A stretch of DNA of 64,000 nt from Acanthococcus lagerstroemiae. Its lineage: Eukaryota; Arthropoda; Insecta; Hemiptera; Eriococcidae. Below the pieces are notes generated by a model. It worked only from the letters and a program-made list of their open reading frames with translations. It made no database searches and was not told the DNA's origin. Of the stretch, positions 33,827 to 46,648 are shown piece after piece. Each line of letters opens with the position of its first letter. The stretch's first letter is position 1. Made by a program: the position numbers and the translations under genes. The stretch covers positions 10,588,467 through 10,652,466 of the forward strand of contig CM063107.1 of NCBI GenBank assembly GCA_031841125.1, given 5' to 3'.

Positions 33827-35250
33827 TTACAAATAGTTTCGACACTTGCGTCGCGTCCTGAACAACACAGCTTCCGTCTTCTGTACCGCTAAGCACAACC
33901 CTGCCGAATTGATCCAGTGGGTCAGCATCTTCAACGCCTGGTTAACTCGTCGCGTGACCTCTGTTGTCGACTCGGCTAGGTACACAACCAGCGTGTCGTC
34001 GGGGTAGCAGATCAGCTTGACGCCTGGTGGTAGTGTTAGCCTCAGCATTCCGTTGAAGGCGACACTCCACGAAGTAGGTCCTAGTACTGATCCCTGAGGA
34101 ACGCCGCAAGTCATCTCTCGTAACGGGTTCGGTTGCTGACTCCATCTCTATTCGGCGGCCGTCGAAGTAACTGCAAATGATGCGCACGAGGTAACCAGGT
34201 ACCCACGCCAACTCCAACGCCTCCATGACACGCGTATGCGGAATCGAGTTGAACGCGTTCTTGATGTCGAGGCTAACCACCGCGCAGAACTGCCGCTCAC
34301 GGAGCGCCTTCTCCGCCATACTCTTCAACTTCAGCGCGGCGTTTGCAATCGAACGGCCAGTTCTGAGTCCGTATTGACTGTTTGAAATCGTCTTCCGCCT
34401 CCGAACGTGTTCCTCCGGCCTATCCACGATGGTAGGCTCAAGTAACTTGCCGACGGTGTCGATCAGGCAAATAGGCCCGTACGAGGACGGCTGGCCATCT
34501 GGCTTTCCTGGCTTCTTAATCAATGCCAGCTGCCGCGTCTTCCATCTTCTGGGCAATGTTCCCTCTTGCAACGCGCGGTTGAATACGTTGGTCAAGAGAG
34601 ACGGGTCTGCTCGGTGAACTACTTCTCAGACGACGTTGGAAATCATGTACGGACCAGGCGCCTTCCTCTTTTTCGTCCTGATCCGGCCGATCGCGCTGTC
34701 CACCTCTCCAACACTAAGCAGAGGGAAATCCTCGCGCACCTCGACGAATGCCGCCGTTAGAGGGGGGCGCTGGGGAACAGTTCCTGAACTACCTGTTGCA
34801 GCACCCCAGCTCTAAGCCGCTCGTCACCGACGGTCCTCCGGCTTTCCGCACAGCCACCTCGTATGGCTTGCCAAAGGGGTCGTCGTCCGCTTCTTGACAT
34901 AGCTCCTCCCAAGCTGCCTTCTTGCTCTTCCATATGGTTAGCTTGAGAGAGCATGACGAGTCTGCTGGTACTGCTGTGAAACTACTGCTGCCGCTTCGCC
35001 GTCCCTTCTCGTTCGTTGATACCGACGGCGAAGTCGGTTGCACTCCTTCCGCTGGTCGGCCATGTCCTCGGTCCACCAATAGACGGGCTGTCTCTTGCGC
35101 GGTGGTCCGACTCGGGGCAAAGCGCTATTGCAGACCGTGGCGTTCGCGGCCACGGCCTCCGTGCTCTCCTATTCTTCCACCCGACACTCTCCCGTTCCCC
35201 AGATGAGAGCCAGGAAAAATCGAACCGCATCAAGCTTCCTGATCGCTCAT
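33827..35250 (-). mobile_element. R1-like LINE reverse transcriptase, degenerate, with YPDD at the active site
   Basis: From 35150 on the minus strand: PVYWWTEDMADQRKECN, LTIWKSKKAAWEELCQEADD, PRRWKTRQLALIKKPGKPDG, QYGLRTGRSIANAALKLK, SLDIKNAFNSIP, CGVPQGSVLGPTSW and CYPDDTLVV. This is the order of R1/I-group reverse transcriptase. The usual A-D-D catalytic motif reads Y-P-D-D (33995-34006). Several frameshifts are present and the endonuclease is missing. It is GC-rich against an AT-rich background. Confidence 0.9.
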
Positions 35251-35255
35251 CTTCC

Positions 35256-35543
35256 AGGGTGGCAGTGGTGGTGGTGCGTTTACGCGTTGCTGTGACAATC
35301 GCGTTTCGATTTCATGTTCTCTGTCATTCTCATAGACCCGTTTTACACGACGGCATATAAACGGATGTTTTTAAACTTTGATGTAATTTTTAAATGCAAT
35401 TTGTGAAAAAAACAATGAAGATAGGAAGCAGCTGCGATTTGTTTCATTCGGAAGAGCGTGATTTTTTCTATGAGACTTTTGTCAAGAAAGTGGAAAATGA
35501 TTTTTGACACCAGAGGTACATTTCATGATTCCAGGTTACATAT
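35256..35543. mobile_element. TIR MITE family T (copy 2, left end lost)
   Basis: Matches the right three quarters of 16043-16441, ending TTTCATGATTCCAGGTTACA. The missing left end abuts the R1-like LINE. Confidence 0.7.
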
Positions 35544-36559
35544 ATGCTAGAGAACTCTTATAAAAATCAAACTTTCAATGTACCTAAAAAATTATCGCAA
35601 TATTGCGATATCCCAACAGATTTTTTATTCTGTCTCGAATGGAGCTCCCAGAAATCAGACTTACTCTCCTCTAAAAAGAAACCAAATGATTCGACTCTAA
35701 GAAAAGATCGAAAATTACACAAAATAGTCGTCAGTGAATTATCCGTTTCAAATATTCCATCCGATTATACATCGAACTTGAACGAAACCCCAAAATCTGA
35801 ATTTACCTTTTAAAATTTGATAAACCATTCGATAACAGCGGCCCAAAAACGCTTACATATATTATTTTGTCACAAAAATTCTTCCTTATAAGATTTCTTG
35901 TAATTTGATGCTAAATATGACCCCTCTTACCCCTCTGCTTCACTAACAAAAAAATCTTGAAAATTTTTTAGGACATGATGGAATATCATACTTTTTTGAT
36001 TTAGATGCTAATGTTTGATGCAAAAAATGCCCGATAAATGTACCATGGGATTTTCGGCTCTGACGTCATATTTGACAAAACCATCACCATTTGTCTTTGA
36101 AGTAAGACAGAAGGAACTTTCTCACCAAGTGGTAAAAAAGTCCGAATTCAACCTCTCACTTTATTGCATTAAAAAAAATCAAGTTTCTGTTTTTTGAAAA
36201 TGGCAGACGCGTTTGAAGATAGTAAGCTTTGATTTAAATTTTGGTTAAAAAAAAAAGAAAGCTACTCCGTGTACCATGGGAATTTTTTTCAGTTGATAAA
36301 CAAAGCCATAGTGTTAAAATTACGTTCTGCCGTGTACCTGCCGATAAAATGACATTAAATTTACATTTCTACGCCAAATGTTGAATAAAAACTCATTTCA
36401 TTTCCTAAAGGTCGTAAAAAACGAGACATTGGAGGCTACTAATTTTTATTTTTATGTGTTGACAGCTGTGGATTCTTTGAAGGTGGGGTTCGTCTACAAA
36501 AAAAAAAAAAAAAAGAAATAAGGACAAAGCGGATTTATCTAGGCGCTAACTTTGGAAAA
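35544..36559. other. Intergenic, no feature seen
   Basis: AT-rich sequence with short plus-strand frames (35544-35813, 36015-36197) that I cannot support as genes. An A-run lies at about 36499. Confidence 0.4.
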
Positions 36560-37040
36560 ACTACATGAAATAAGTGCAATAAAATACGTGAAAAAACATA
36601 ATTTACTTTACTAACGAAATACAGCAAAACTAACACTAGACTGACGAGGAACACACAATTTACAGTAACATTACCAAAAATAAAAACTAACATCGGTAAA
36701 ACAAACAGCATTTACACTGGACTCAAAAACTTTAACAAACTTGATCAGCAGAATAGGGAAAAAATAATACAAACTAACAACAGAACTTACAAAACTTTGA
36801 TACGAAATGCAGTTACTAATACAACTACTAATTACAAAAACAAAAAACAGCGCAGCATACAGTCCGACTAATAACAACCGCAATACAATGTGTAACTATT
36901 GTAAAGAGTAAGTAGTGCACTAACTAAAGGAATTGTAGGAAGAAAAAAAGAAGGGGAAAAAAATGTAATTTAGTGCCGTTGCTAAACACGAGCCTAGCTC
37001 AGTTGGCAACGAAATACACCATTTCAATTTCAATTTCAAT
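36560..37040. mobile_element. Possible retroposon ending in (CAATTT)n
   Basis: A purine-poor/purine-rich asymmetric stretch ends with CCTAGCTCAGTTGGCAACG (about 36992-37010), which contains a tRNA A-box-like TAGCTCAGTTGG, followed by CAATTT repeats at 37023-37043. There is no clear B box. Confidence 0.3.
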
Positions 37041-37275
37041 TCAATCTGAAAACCATAGAAATATGTTATCACCTTATAACGTACTATTTATTTGATTAAT
37101 ATTCAGAGGAGGGCTTTATGGTGGACTCCCGACAGACCTATTTTGAAGTCTCTGTGCACCCCCTATACGATTTTTTGTTCGAGAAACTTCTTGTACAGTT
37201 TTCTTGTTATATTACGAAGAACAATTTTTTGGGTCGGATTATTTTCTTTTGTTTGGGAAGATTGTACTTGCAAGG

Positions 37276-37718
37276 TCATGTATGTTCGCCGCTCGCTATT
37301 TTCATGAGATATTTATTATTCCGAAAGTTAAAAATAAAAAGTAGAGCAAGTATAAGCATATGCCTGTAACAGAAAACATTTTCTTTAATATTTACTCATG
37401 ATCAAAAATCAACTCAGAAAAGACATGGATATTTTCAGTATCAGCTCTCGTTAGTCTGTGATATATGCTTCCGTACACTCAGATACTTATATGTATTCTC
37501 TAGAAATAATGACAGACTTACTGCTCAAAGTGCTGCGGATGAAATGTATGAAGACTAAATAAATGCGCACGTGTGTCACCATAAAAGTTCCCTTTTTTGT
37601 ATTTACTCGCAATGAATAACAGCTGTACAGGCTCAGTATATTTTTGTACTTTCAAGTCAGCTCCTGTCACCAATAACATACAAATAAAATTTTCGAGAAG
37701 TATTAAGGTGGCTTTCAT
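37276..37718 (-). CDS. Candidate two-exon small secreted protein (94 aa)
   Basis: Exon 1 is 37522-37718: 65 codons plus 2 nt, starting MKATLILLENFICMLLVTGA, a signal-peptide-like start, and ending at a GTAAGT donor. Exon 2 is 37276-37363: acceptor TTTTCTGTTACAG, 88 nt, ending in TGA. The joined frame is 285 nt. The second exon starts with a hydrophobic stretch (HMLILALLFIFNF). I recognise no family. The spacing of FI, KY, G and HP in exon 1 weakly recalls exon 11 of genes A and B, which may be chance. It lies in a transposon-rich intergenic region, so it may not be real. Confidence 0.3.
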
Positions 37719-37914
37719 CTTACCCACAATTTCTTTCTTTTTTTTTTTGGTTCTACAAGAAAAAGTGCTTACTTTTGTGTACAAAACCAATAGTTCATTT
37801 TGTGGAGGTACAAATTCACGTACGTACGCAAGAGCATTAAAGTTCACCATAGAATCCCCCCCCCCCATTGAACAATACAAAAACAAAAAAAAAGAATTTT
37901 AAAACATCTTTCAA

Positions 37915-38049
37915 CCTGATACGCCATCAGTTACCCTCTAGTTACCCATTTGTAACACTCGTTTACCCTCAGATTACCCAGAAACCCGTCAGTTACTCTT
38001 GGTTTTTCTTTAGTTACCCGGGTAACTGGCGGAATTTTGCGCATCAGGA
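37915..38049. mobile_element. GTTACCC-repeat MITE (copy 1, 135 bp)
   Basis: Ends CCTGATACGCC and GGCGGAATTTTGCGCATCAGG are imperfect inverted repeats. The interior is rich in GTTACCC and GGGTAAC. The same type of element lies at 48918-49237. Confidence 0.6.
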
Positions 38050-38799
38050 AGTACATACAGGTTTAAAAAAAAAAAAGAAGAAAAAATTCGACCTAAAAAT
38101 TTGTTCTTAACCCTTTCAGTGGCGAGAATGTTCCGTCCATAGGAGAATGTTTTGTTTTCATTGATTATGATAACGACTACTACTTCAATAGACCAATATC
38201 TTGATTATAGAGTTTCTTAAGGAGTTGAGTCCATTTCTGAGATAATTTTAGATGTAACGTTTACCCAGGAGGTTCGACAAGAGGTTGTAATCCGACATTT
38301 GAAAATTGAATATGTGGACATCGATGAGGTTCCACGTAGGATTTCTCAAGTGGCTGAGATCATTTCTTGGGACTATCTTAGTTCCAATTCCAATCCAGAA
38401 GTCTTCATAGAGGGCGACATGCCGAGATGTACGTGAAGTTGAATTCGTGGACTCCAGTTGTAGCCAGCTGTGGAGTTTTTCGGACAGAGGTTACTTCTGG
38501 AATGGCCGCATAAATAACTTAGACACTCAAAAAACTTTATACACGATGTATTCGGAACTACTAACCCTAATTCTGGCATGACATCCATTGAGTTCTTTGG
38601 CGTTGGGTGAGCGTCTAAGAAAACCTCAAAGATTTATAGGTTAAAAAAATCCGAAAACTTGGAACAGGTTATCGCATAGCATTTTTTTAATCAACATTGT
38701 GTGAAGGAGTTAATTACAACTGTAGACTTCCAACAGCCATATTTTTGTGTTCCAATGCCTCCCATACTTGAAATCCTTTTAATTTGAATTTTCAGTCGA
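38050..38799. other. Unassigned intergenic sequence
   Basis: No gene recognised. A frame at 38373-38588 (minus) and fragments of frames on plus could be an old transposon, but no motif is clear. Confidence 0.35.
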
Positions 38800-40615
38800 G
38801 TCTTGTGTGTTATACGGAGTGTCTCTTTTGCAATGACCCCCTTCCCCTGGTGAGTAGGCGACCTACCTCGATAGCATATCGATAAGTTTACATACTCCTA
38901 CTCTTGAAAGGGCTGAGTGATGGTCAAATTTTGGAAAGTTTTCAAGCTTAAATTTTTTTCTTCTTTTCATGACTGGAGATAGACAGAAAAATGGTACCAG
39001 TAGGCAATAGTAGAGGGCAGTTGTAGCAACTAAAGAAATAAAAATGGTCGGAATAGGTTCAACAAGGTATTCATAACATCAATGTTGGTACAAATTATTA
39101 TATTAGAAAATTTTCACATTTTTTCAATTTCGCGCGAAACTTGCCCTCTTAAGCTACCATGTTTCTATTTACAATAGATTTTACATTAGTTTTTCCATAA
39201 AAAAGGTCATTTGCAATTTTCTTGTATCTGGATTAGAACTGCTCAAAATACAGTTCAATGTATCGCTGTTAAGAATTATTACGTTTTAACGCAGATGCAC
39301 CGACCTTATGAAGATAATAATCATCTTCTTCAGCTACTTTACCTCCTCACAGAGTTATATCGTTTATGGAGCTTATTCACCTCCCTCCTTTCATCTATTT
39401 ACCTCATATTTGAAATTGAGGCTTATGAAATCAGGGGGGAGGGTTCTGGTATTTGGTAAAGTAACAATATGGGTATTCAATAACTGGTTCCAAAGGTCGC
39501 TAAATTCTGTTTTGGTAATATGTATTTTGGCCATATTCCCCGGACTGTGGCATATACCGATGGGAAGGAGGTGCAAGATGACAGTTGTTGTAATTACACA
39601 GAAAAAAATTAAAGATCATGGAAAGTGGCTGAACATGATTTTCATAAGATAAATTTCACTTAGTACAAAATTATTGATACATATTTTTTTATTGCCCATA
39701 AAACTTGCTTTTTCATGGTGCCAAATTTTAATTAGCATTAAATTCTTCTTGCACCTTCTTCCCCCACCCCAATATCTCACTTGCTTTACGGATCCAAATA
39801 ATTTCAATCAGAGGAATTCATTCTTATTCGTACATTTAAAAATTTTACAAAGTAATTGTTTTTGAGGAATGTTTTAAACATCTTCAGAATAAATTACAAA
39901 AATTGCTCAAACCGGTCTCTGTTACGTTATAAGTAAACATATTTTGGCCCGTCGAATTACTGAAATAGTAGACGCTTCCAGCGCATCTGTATTTTCTCTT
40001 ATCTCTTGTATTCCTTTTCGTATCTGCTTCACTGAGGTCTTCCGCTACAGTACACTATTCTCTTCATTTCACCCCATATAAAAAAGATCACATGTCAAAG
40101 GTAAACGCGGGGCCATGGAACTGGACCAGAACGTCCTATCTAGCGATTTGGAAAATCCTGATCCAGTTGATTTCTCACAGTCACTCCAAAATGAGCCGAT
40201 GTGCCATCGTGCTGGAAGAACGTATCCCTTCTAGTCACTTTGCAAATGAAATAACAGTAGCTTCAGAGGGCATGTTTCACGGAAAATTGAAGAAATGTGA
40301 AAATTTTCTGATATTATTTGTACTAAAATTTATTTTACGAACACCCTGTTCCACCAATCTCGACCATTTCTTTTTCTGTGGTTACCACAACCGCCCTCTA
40401 CTATTAGATACCTATTTGTACCACTTTGCTATTCATCACCAGTCGTGAGAAAAAAAAAATCAAAGAGAAATATTTTCAAAATTTGATCATAACTCAGCCC
40501 CTTCCAAAGTATGAGTATGCAAACATATCAACATGCCATCGACGTAGGTTGCCTACTTACTCTAGGTGAATGGAGGGGTCATTGTAAAAGAAACACCCTG
40601 TATATGAGCAATTTT
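38800..40615. mobile_element. DNA element with about 350-bp TIRs (1.8 kb)
   Basis: About 38800-39155 returns inverted at about 40265-40615, with clear alignment over motifs such as GCAATGACCCC, GGGCTGAGT-ATG-TCAAATTTT, AGTAGAGGGC-GTTG and AAAATTTTCACATTT. The right end is ACACCCTGTA-like. The 1.1-kb middle holds no recognisable transposase, so it is probably non-autonomous. Confidence 0.75.
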
Positions 40616-40919
40616 TGGAAAAGGTAGCGGAAGTCAGGTTCGTAAATTATACAGAAAAATTCAAGAGAGGAACTAAAAAAAAAAAAAAGAATAAATTTTA
40701 CGTGATTATGTTTTTTGGTGAAAAATGCTTTTCACATTCCTACACAAAATGTATATGATGAGATAGTCTAAAAAATATGTACTTGATTAATATTTTAATT
40801 TTTGGATGACAGAAAGTGGAGAAAATGTTACTCGTTAAAAATTGACTTTTTAGGTAATGTTGTAGCACAGTACTTTACCTATTTACAGTAGCGATGAGGA
40901 GAGGAGATGACACCACCGC

Positions 40920-41370
40920 GAATCATTGGAGTCGACATTTTTCAGAAAATTCAACCATTTAGCTGAAATCTGGGCCATCAGTGCGCATAGCAAGAAAATC
41001 GTTGATTTTTTGGGGAGGTTGGATGGAAAATTCTTGTATCAAATCGCCTTTTACAAAGTTTTCGTTCAGTTTCAGCCACTTAGTCGGCATCTGAATATCA
41101 GTCAGCATGATATAGATTTCGTTGAGCTTCGTTCTTTCATTATTTTTCTTTCTTGCACGGAAAACTTTATACCGAGTTGACATTTTTCAGCCAATGTCCA
41201 GCCATTTAGTCGGTATCTTGGATATAAGGTGGAAAAATATAAAAATTGTTGAGTTCACTTTCTCTTCTTCCTTTTTTGTATTATTATGGTAATATAAACA
41301 TTTTTTGCCAAGTTGAAATGTTGATAAATTTTTATCCTCTTCCTTACACATCAGTCAGTATTAAAATGTT
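40920..41370 (+). repeat. Degenerate tandem repeat, about 125-bp period
   Basis: Three to four units, each with a form of GAGTTGACATTTTTCAGCCA followed by CATTTAGTCGG-ATCT and AAATCGTTGA. Confidence 0.5.
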
Positions 41371-43255
41371 GACTTTTCATGTTCATGATAATGTTTTTAT
41401 ACATTTTATGATCCATGTTTTGGATTAACGAAAAATTTCTAGCGATTCGGCAAGTTGCATCTTCTTAACCGACCTTTTTTTTATATTTTTTTTGTTATAT
41501 CAATAAAACCAAAACTGTGAACGCGATTTTCTCAAGATACAAATATTTTTGATATCAAATTTCAAACTTCCATGTCTTCGCGTTTTTTCTCCCAGCTAGG
41601 GAAGTCTCACGTGGTATGTAAATGTTCGATACAACTATCTAAAAGTTCAAGAAGTCAGAATCGTTTGTTCCGATTTTGGCTACCTGTTGCCGAAACGGGT
41701 TACATATTAAGGAACATGATTTCCTCGGGTCAGATCACTTTTTTATCAGAAACCCCTACTTGCAAGATGCTTTGAAGAAACATTTCACATTTTCCTATGG
41801 GGAATCCCACGTAAAACCTCAACTCTATTGTGCACTGAGGAAAACATTTTTCCTTTCAAAACAATAAATTTGATTATATATTCAGGCCAAAATACACCAC
41901 TTTTCCTTGTGAGAGAGGGGGGGGAAGAAGAAGTAAAGTAAATGACACTGTGACTGACACAGAGGTAACGGAACGAACTTTGGTCAGAATTCATAGCACT
42001 AAACAACAGCATTTAAAGAACAATGGGGTGAGATTATATGATACTCTAGCTATATCTTGAATGCTGAATACGACGACGTTAACCATTTTTCTCAATAACT
42101 TCTCGTTTTCCATATTCAAAATTAAAATTTTATCAAACTTTTCTCGTTTCATTCCTTTTTGTCGTCCACGAATAGCTACACTGATCCTGATAACAATATT
42201 GAACACGCATAGTGTTTGATCAGTGCAATCATCTTGATAATACTAAAACTCGTATTTAAGATAAAATATGAGAAAATAAATGAACTATATAATCCAAAAA
42301 TTAACATCGCAATTAAATTTCTTGTTGAAAATACTTATATAATCATATTATGTTCTCATATCATTATTTTTTACAAAATCTCACATTGTTGTGTAGTGTA
42401 ATTAATTACTTGACCTAAAATCTATTCTGTGAAATGACAGGATTTGGAATGTCCGAGGTAGTTGAACCCCCATTCTGATAACATGCACAGAGTCACAGCC
42501 ACTTACAGCAGAGGCTTCCGAGAAATGTGTAATCGGTCGCCAGTATCTGAAAGCTGTAAGTGGGTAAGGCGCTATCTGCCGATGATCGTTGAACTCGCCG
42601 TCATAAACCACGGGGCTAGTGATACGGGTATTCGACAGGAAGATAGCACAGTCGCCCTAGGCCGATTCCCGGCAAGAAGAGAAGAGGGCTAAGGCAGCCC
42701 TAAAAGGCTCCCCGATATTTCTGTGGTAATGCTCGAAGGGGCGATTCCAGGGCTCGGGTGAAAGCAAGTGAAAAGAGAGGTAAGTTACATGTCTTCTCTT
42801 GTGCTTCAGCTGAGTAACTAAATAGAGAGAATTTTCGGTAACGTACAGTAAATACGAGTTTTTCCCAGTGGGAGTAGACCCCCCCCCCATCCTCGGGTAC
42901 TTTTCACAGTTTGTAGCATACTAAAATCCTGAATACCGGATATTACAGTGAAAATGCAATACCATGTACTTTTGTATATGTACGAATAATATATTACTTG
43001 AGATCAATTAAAATTTATAATGCAAGCATAGTATTTTATTTGCTGGCAAGTATTTTTGAAGTAAATCAATAAAACTCGAAAAATGTAAATCACTTTAATG
43101 GCAGTAGAATTCAGTACGAGCAAAGTAAGTATGTCAGTTATAGCTGACTACTCTCATGCACAATAATCAAGCCTTACACTTAGTTGTAGAAGCTATAGTA
43201 ACAAATTTCAATCGGAAAAGAAGTAAATAAATAACATGAACATCTCGATGGTCAC
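41371..43255. other. Intergenic, mostly unassigned; duplication edge at about 43005
   Basis: 42490-42700 is a short GC-richer stretch with an inverted CAGCCACTTACAGC / GCTGTAAGTGGG pair, probably transposon-derived. From about 43005 the sequence aligns with the gene A 3' flank (AATTAAAATTTAT, then GGCAAGTATTTTT). C-run at 42881. Confidence 0.4.
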
Positions 43256-44440
43256 GTGTACAATGGTGCTAAGTGACTTTCTTTTTTTTTTTTTTGAAAA
43301 TGCGTTTAACGTTTGGAAAATGTTCAGCAGATCATCAGCTATCACCCTGACTTACCGAGATTGCTGAAAACTTCTTAGTTTTGCCGCTAGAGGGCGCTTT
43401 ACGATAGTGCTATGTGAAAAAAAATCTCTCCCAGAACAAAGGTGCTAAGGGAATTCACAAAAGAACTAAGTGCAAAAGTCTAATTCCCTAGCAGAATAAA
43501 GGTGTGAAGTGAAAAAATCTTGAAAAATAGAAGCAGCTGGAAGCACCCTATTTTGAATTCCCCCAAGAGGCGGATTTGTCGTGACGTCACACTGTTAGTT
43601 AACTGTTAGCTAAAATACCTGTGTCTTCAGGCCAACGAAGTATTTACTCTCGTAACAAAGACACACACGCAGCAAAGATTATTATGTTATATACTTAGGA
43701 GGATTAAATAAAATGGAAGCTAGTCTACAAACTATTGACATTAATATTCCCAAAACTCATTAAAAAGGGTGCACTTAGCACCTTTGTAACCTAAGGTCTC
43801 GTATTTAGCATCTTTGGGAACTAAGAATTCAGCACTTCTCAACACCTCTGAGGAACTGATATAATTATACGGAATGTCAAAAAATAACAGTCATGGTAAA
43901 TAATATTAATTAGCATGATTGTTATTGTTTGACATTCCATTAAGAATTTCAGTTACTCACAAGTGTTAAGAAGTGCAGAATTCTTATTTCCCAAAGGTGC
44001 CAAGTAAGGAGACCACAGGGACGCACCGATAGGGGAGAATTCGCTCTCCCGTAAGAAATTTTTTACTCAGCAGTTGGGAAAATTTACCATTTCAGTCAGC
44101 CGAAGTTGGGAAAATCTAACAAATCGAAAGCTTTTTTTTTTATTGTTCTTTTGCTTTGACCCTTGGGAATTTTGAGTTGAATCAGTTGGGACTATCACAC
44201 TTCCCCCACCCCCAGGAAAACTCTTCGGTACATCCCTGCGAGACCTTAGGTGACAAAGGTGCTAAGTGCACCCCTTTTATAATGAGTCTTGGGAACATTA
44301 ATGTCAATAGTTTGTAGACCTGCTTCCATTTTATTTAATCCTTTTAGTTATAACGGCGTTTTGCCGTAAAATGAGCATAAAGTTGGAAAAAATTTCAAGA
44401 CTGTCCTGAAATTGTTTTTTACGACTTAGCACCACTGTGC
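43256..44440. mobile_element. Foldback element with nested insertion in one arm
   Basis: Outer ends ACAATGGTGCTAAGT and ACTTAGCACCACTGT are inverted. The main arm is 43699-43903, matching 43914-44018 plus 44240-44342 inverted. The right arm is split by a 227-bp insert (44014-44240). It lies in the 3' flank of gene B and is absent from the gene A flank. Confidence 0.8.
44014..44240. mobile_element. Small TIR element inside the foldback arm
   Basis: Ends CACAGGGACGCACCG and CGGTACATCCCTGCG are inverted repeats with three mismatches, flanked by an apparent AGAC duplication. A related copy lies at about 61612-61880 (sharing AATTTACCATTT, GGAATTTTGAGTTGA-TCAGTT and CCAGGAAAA). Confidence 0.7.
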
Positions 44441-44695
44441 ATGAAATCATCGAGCTATAGAAATCGAATAATCAGTACGATATTGCCATGTATGCTGTGC
44501 TAGCACGGAAAAGTCATCCCTTTGCAAGGAAAGAATGCATGTCAGTTTTGAGTAAATTCATGGTCAATGTATGCACAACAATCAATCTTCAGTTGAAGAA
44601 GACATGGCAATAAAAAATTCAAAAGAAAAAGAATTAGGTACATACACAATTGAATAACTACAAGTACTATCCAGGTCTATGAAAACGAAATAGTG

Positions 44696-46623
44696 CTATA
44701 GGGTGATTCTCCAAAAAGTGGTCAATTCAACGTGGACAAAAAAAAAACAAAAAAAAAACGAGGTTCACTTTTTAAATGTTTTTTGTTGAAATCGATATTG
44801 AGGATACTGAGAAATCATATTCCGGTACTGGGCGGGCTTAAATTTGATTTTGGGGGGCTATAGATTCATAAAAAAAATTGTTGTCCATGTTGAAAGACAA
44901 ATTTTTTACGTTTACACGGTGTGATGATAAGATGAGGCTATATGATCACACAGATCACGGTTTTCTGAAGTACCTAAAATTCATCTAGGAAAGTAGTCTC
45001 TGCACGAAGAAGATTTAAAGGCTTTTTATACAGACTGTTTCTAAGTGTCGAAAGATTCACGTCCTTGAACAAGGATACAAGAAGTACGTGAGTGTCCACG
45101 TTGAATAATATTTTATGTCCACGTTTAAAGACAAAATCGCCTTTTTCCTTTTCCCACTGGGTAAATATGCGGAGAATATTTGTGGCAGTTTCTATAAAAA
45201 TGGGTAACTTTGTCGATCGATCGAAGTCTCAGAAATCGTAAAAATAGAAAAACAAAATCTTTTGGTCGAAACAATCGTTTTGAGATCTTGGTCCATGTCT
45301 ACAGAAAAAACATCGCAATAACGAAGAGACAAAATTTACGGGTGTGAGAGAGCAGAGGGAAAGAAAGAAAAAGAATTATGAACGAGAATGAGAAAAGAAT
45401 GCGAATGTCTTCATCGCTTCTTCGCGGTTTTTTCGGAGTTCACAAATATATCCGATGTTCTGAATTGTTACCATGTAGAAGAGCGAAAAATTACCTTTCC
45501 AACAAGCCCTCGTCGAGGCTGGTAACGTGACTCCGCAGCGAGTTACGGCCGCTTGAAGGAGTGAGAGAAAAAGGTGTGTCTAACTTTAGATGCGTTTTTT
45601 TCTCGAAAATGTGTTTTCGCGCGTTCTCGTCGTTACCCTCATTTTTGACCACTTGTATCTCCCCAAAGAGAAACGCTACAGATCTCGCCGATAGCTCCTT
45701 GGACCGGGTATATATTCCTCTATTACGTACTATCCGTAACTCAAAATTCGTCGGATCGACAAAGTTACCCCTTTTTATAGAAACTGCCACATTTGATACA
45801 TGTTGCTGAACGTAATGTGGCCAACATTAGAAATATTATTACGTTTTTACAAATTCCGAGCTGTAAATTCAATATGGCTGTTGATGTCCACGATGGACAC
45901 TTTATCGTCATTTTTGGGTCAATATGCGGAGAATATTCGGTACATGTTGCTGAATGTAATGTGGCCAACATTAAATACTTAGATATATTATATATTTTTA
46001 CAAATTGTTAGGTGTAAATTCAAGATGGCTTTTGATGTCCACGTTGAAGGACACTTTTTTTTCCTTTTTTTTTTTTCTTTTAGAAACCAGGATCTTAGCG
46101 ATAAATGAGTATTTTAGCATAAAAATCATCATTTACAGAGCCTTCTACAGGAAGTTATGAGGAAATTATATGAGCATTTGAGAGAAGTTTATGCTTACAG
46201 TGGAACTCTCCAAAGAGGTTTGAAAATTATCCGCATTGGAAGACATATCCTAACCTAGACACAACTTTGAGGCACCCTAAAGGTAAATTAACTTGGTTAG
46301 AAGAAGATTATACTCAAGTTACCTCTTCAACAATGGGGAAAAGTAGTTTCTGAAAATTATATAATAAACCCTTCCAGCTGGCAAAAAAAAACAAAAAAAA
46401 ACTGTAACTTGACCAAATTGATACCCACATTGGCGGACATTTCACGTGCATTTTCAATTTTCTTAGTATTTTTTGATAAACTAGGGAATGCTTTTATTAC
46501 TGTCTCCATCAGAAAAGTTGATTTCCTCAATTTTGACGTATTGCGCCCAGCATTCCGATAATAAGTGGCAGAGTTACAGTCCATTTACATGAATTATCCA
46601 TTTTTCGGAGAATCATCCTATAG
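44696..46623. mobile_element. TIR element of the CCACGTTGA family, in the 3'UTR of gene B (1.9 kb)
   Basis: Inverted ends CTATAGGGTGATTCTCC and GGAGAATCATCCTATAG. Contains GTCCACGTTGA motifs like 31657-32961, a 44-bp inverted pair (45182-45226 with 45747-45790), and a 144-bp tandem duplication (45798 and 45942). Its end lies 25 bp past the stop codon of gene B. Gene A flank homology resumes on the far side, so it inserted after the duplication. Confidence 0.8.
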
Positions 46624-46648
46624 TATTATTTATACGACCAAAAATGAT

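Noticed and set aside
37597..37902. 101-codon plus-strand frame opposite the candidate small gene
   Set aside because: No splice or start context; contains a poly-T/poly-Phe run and is the shadow of the minus-strand frame.
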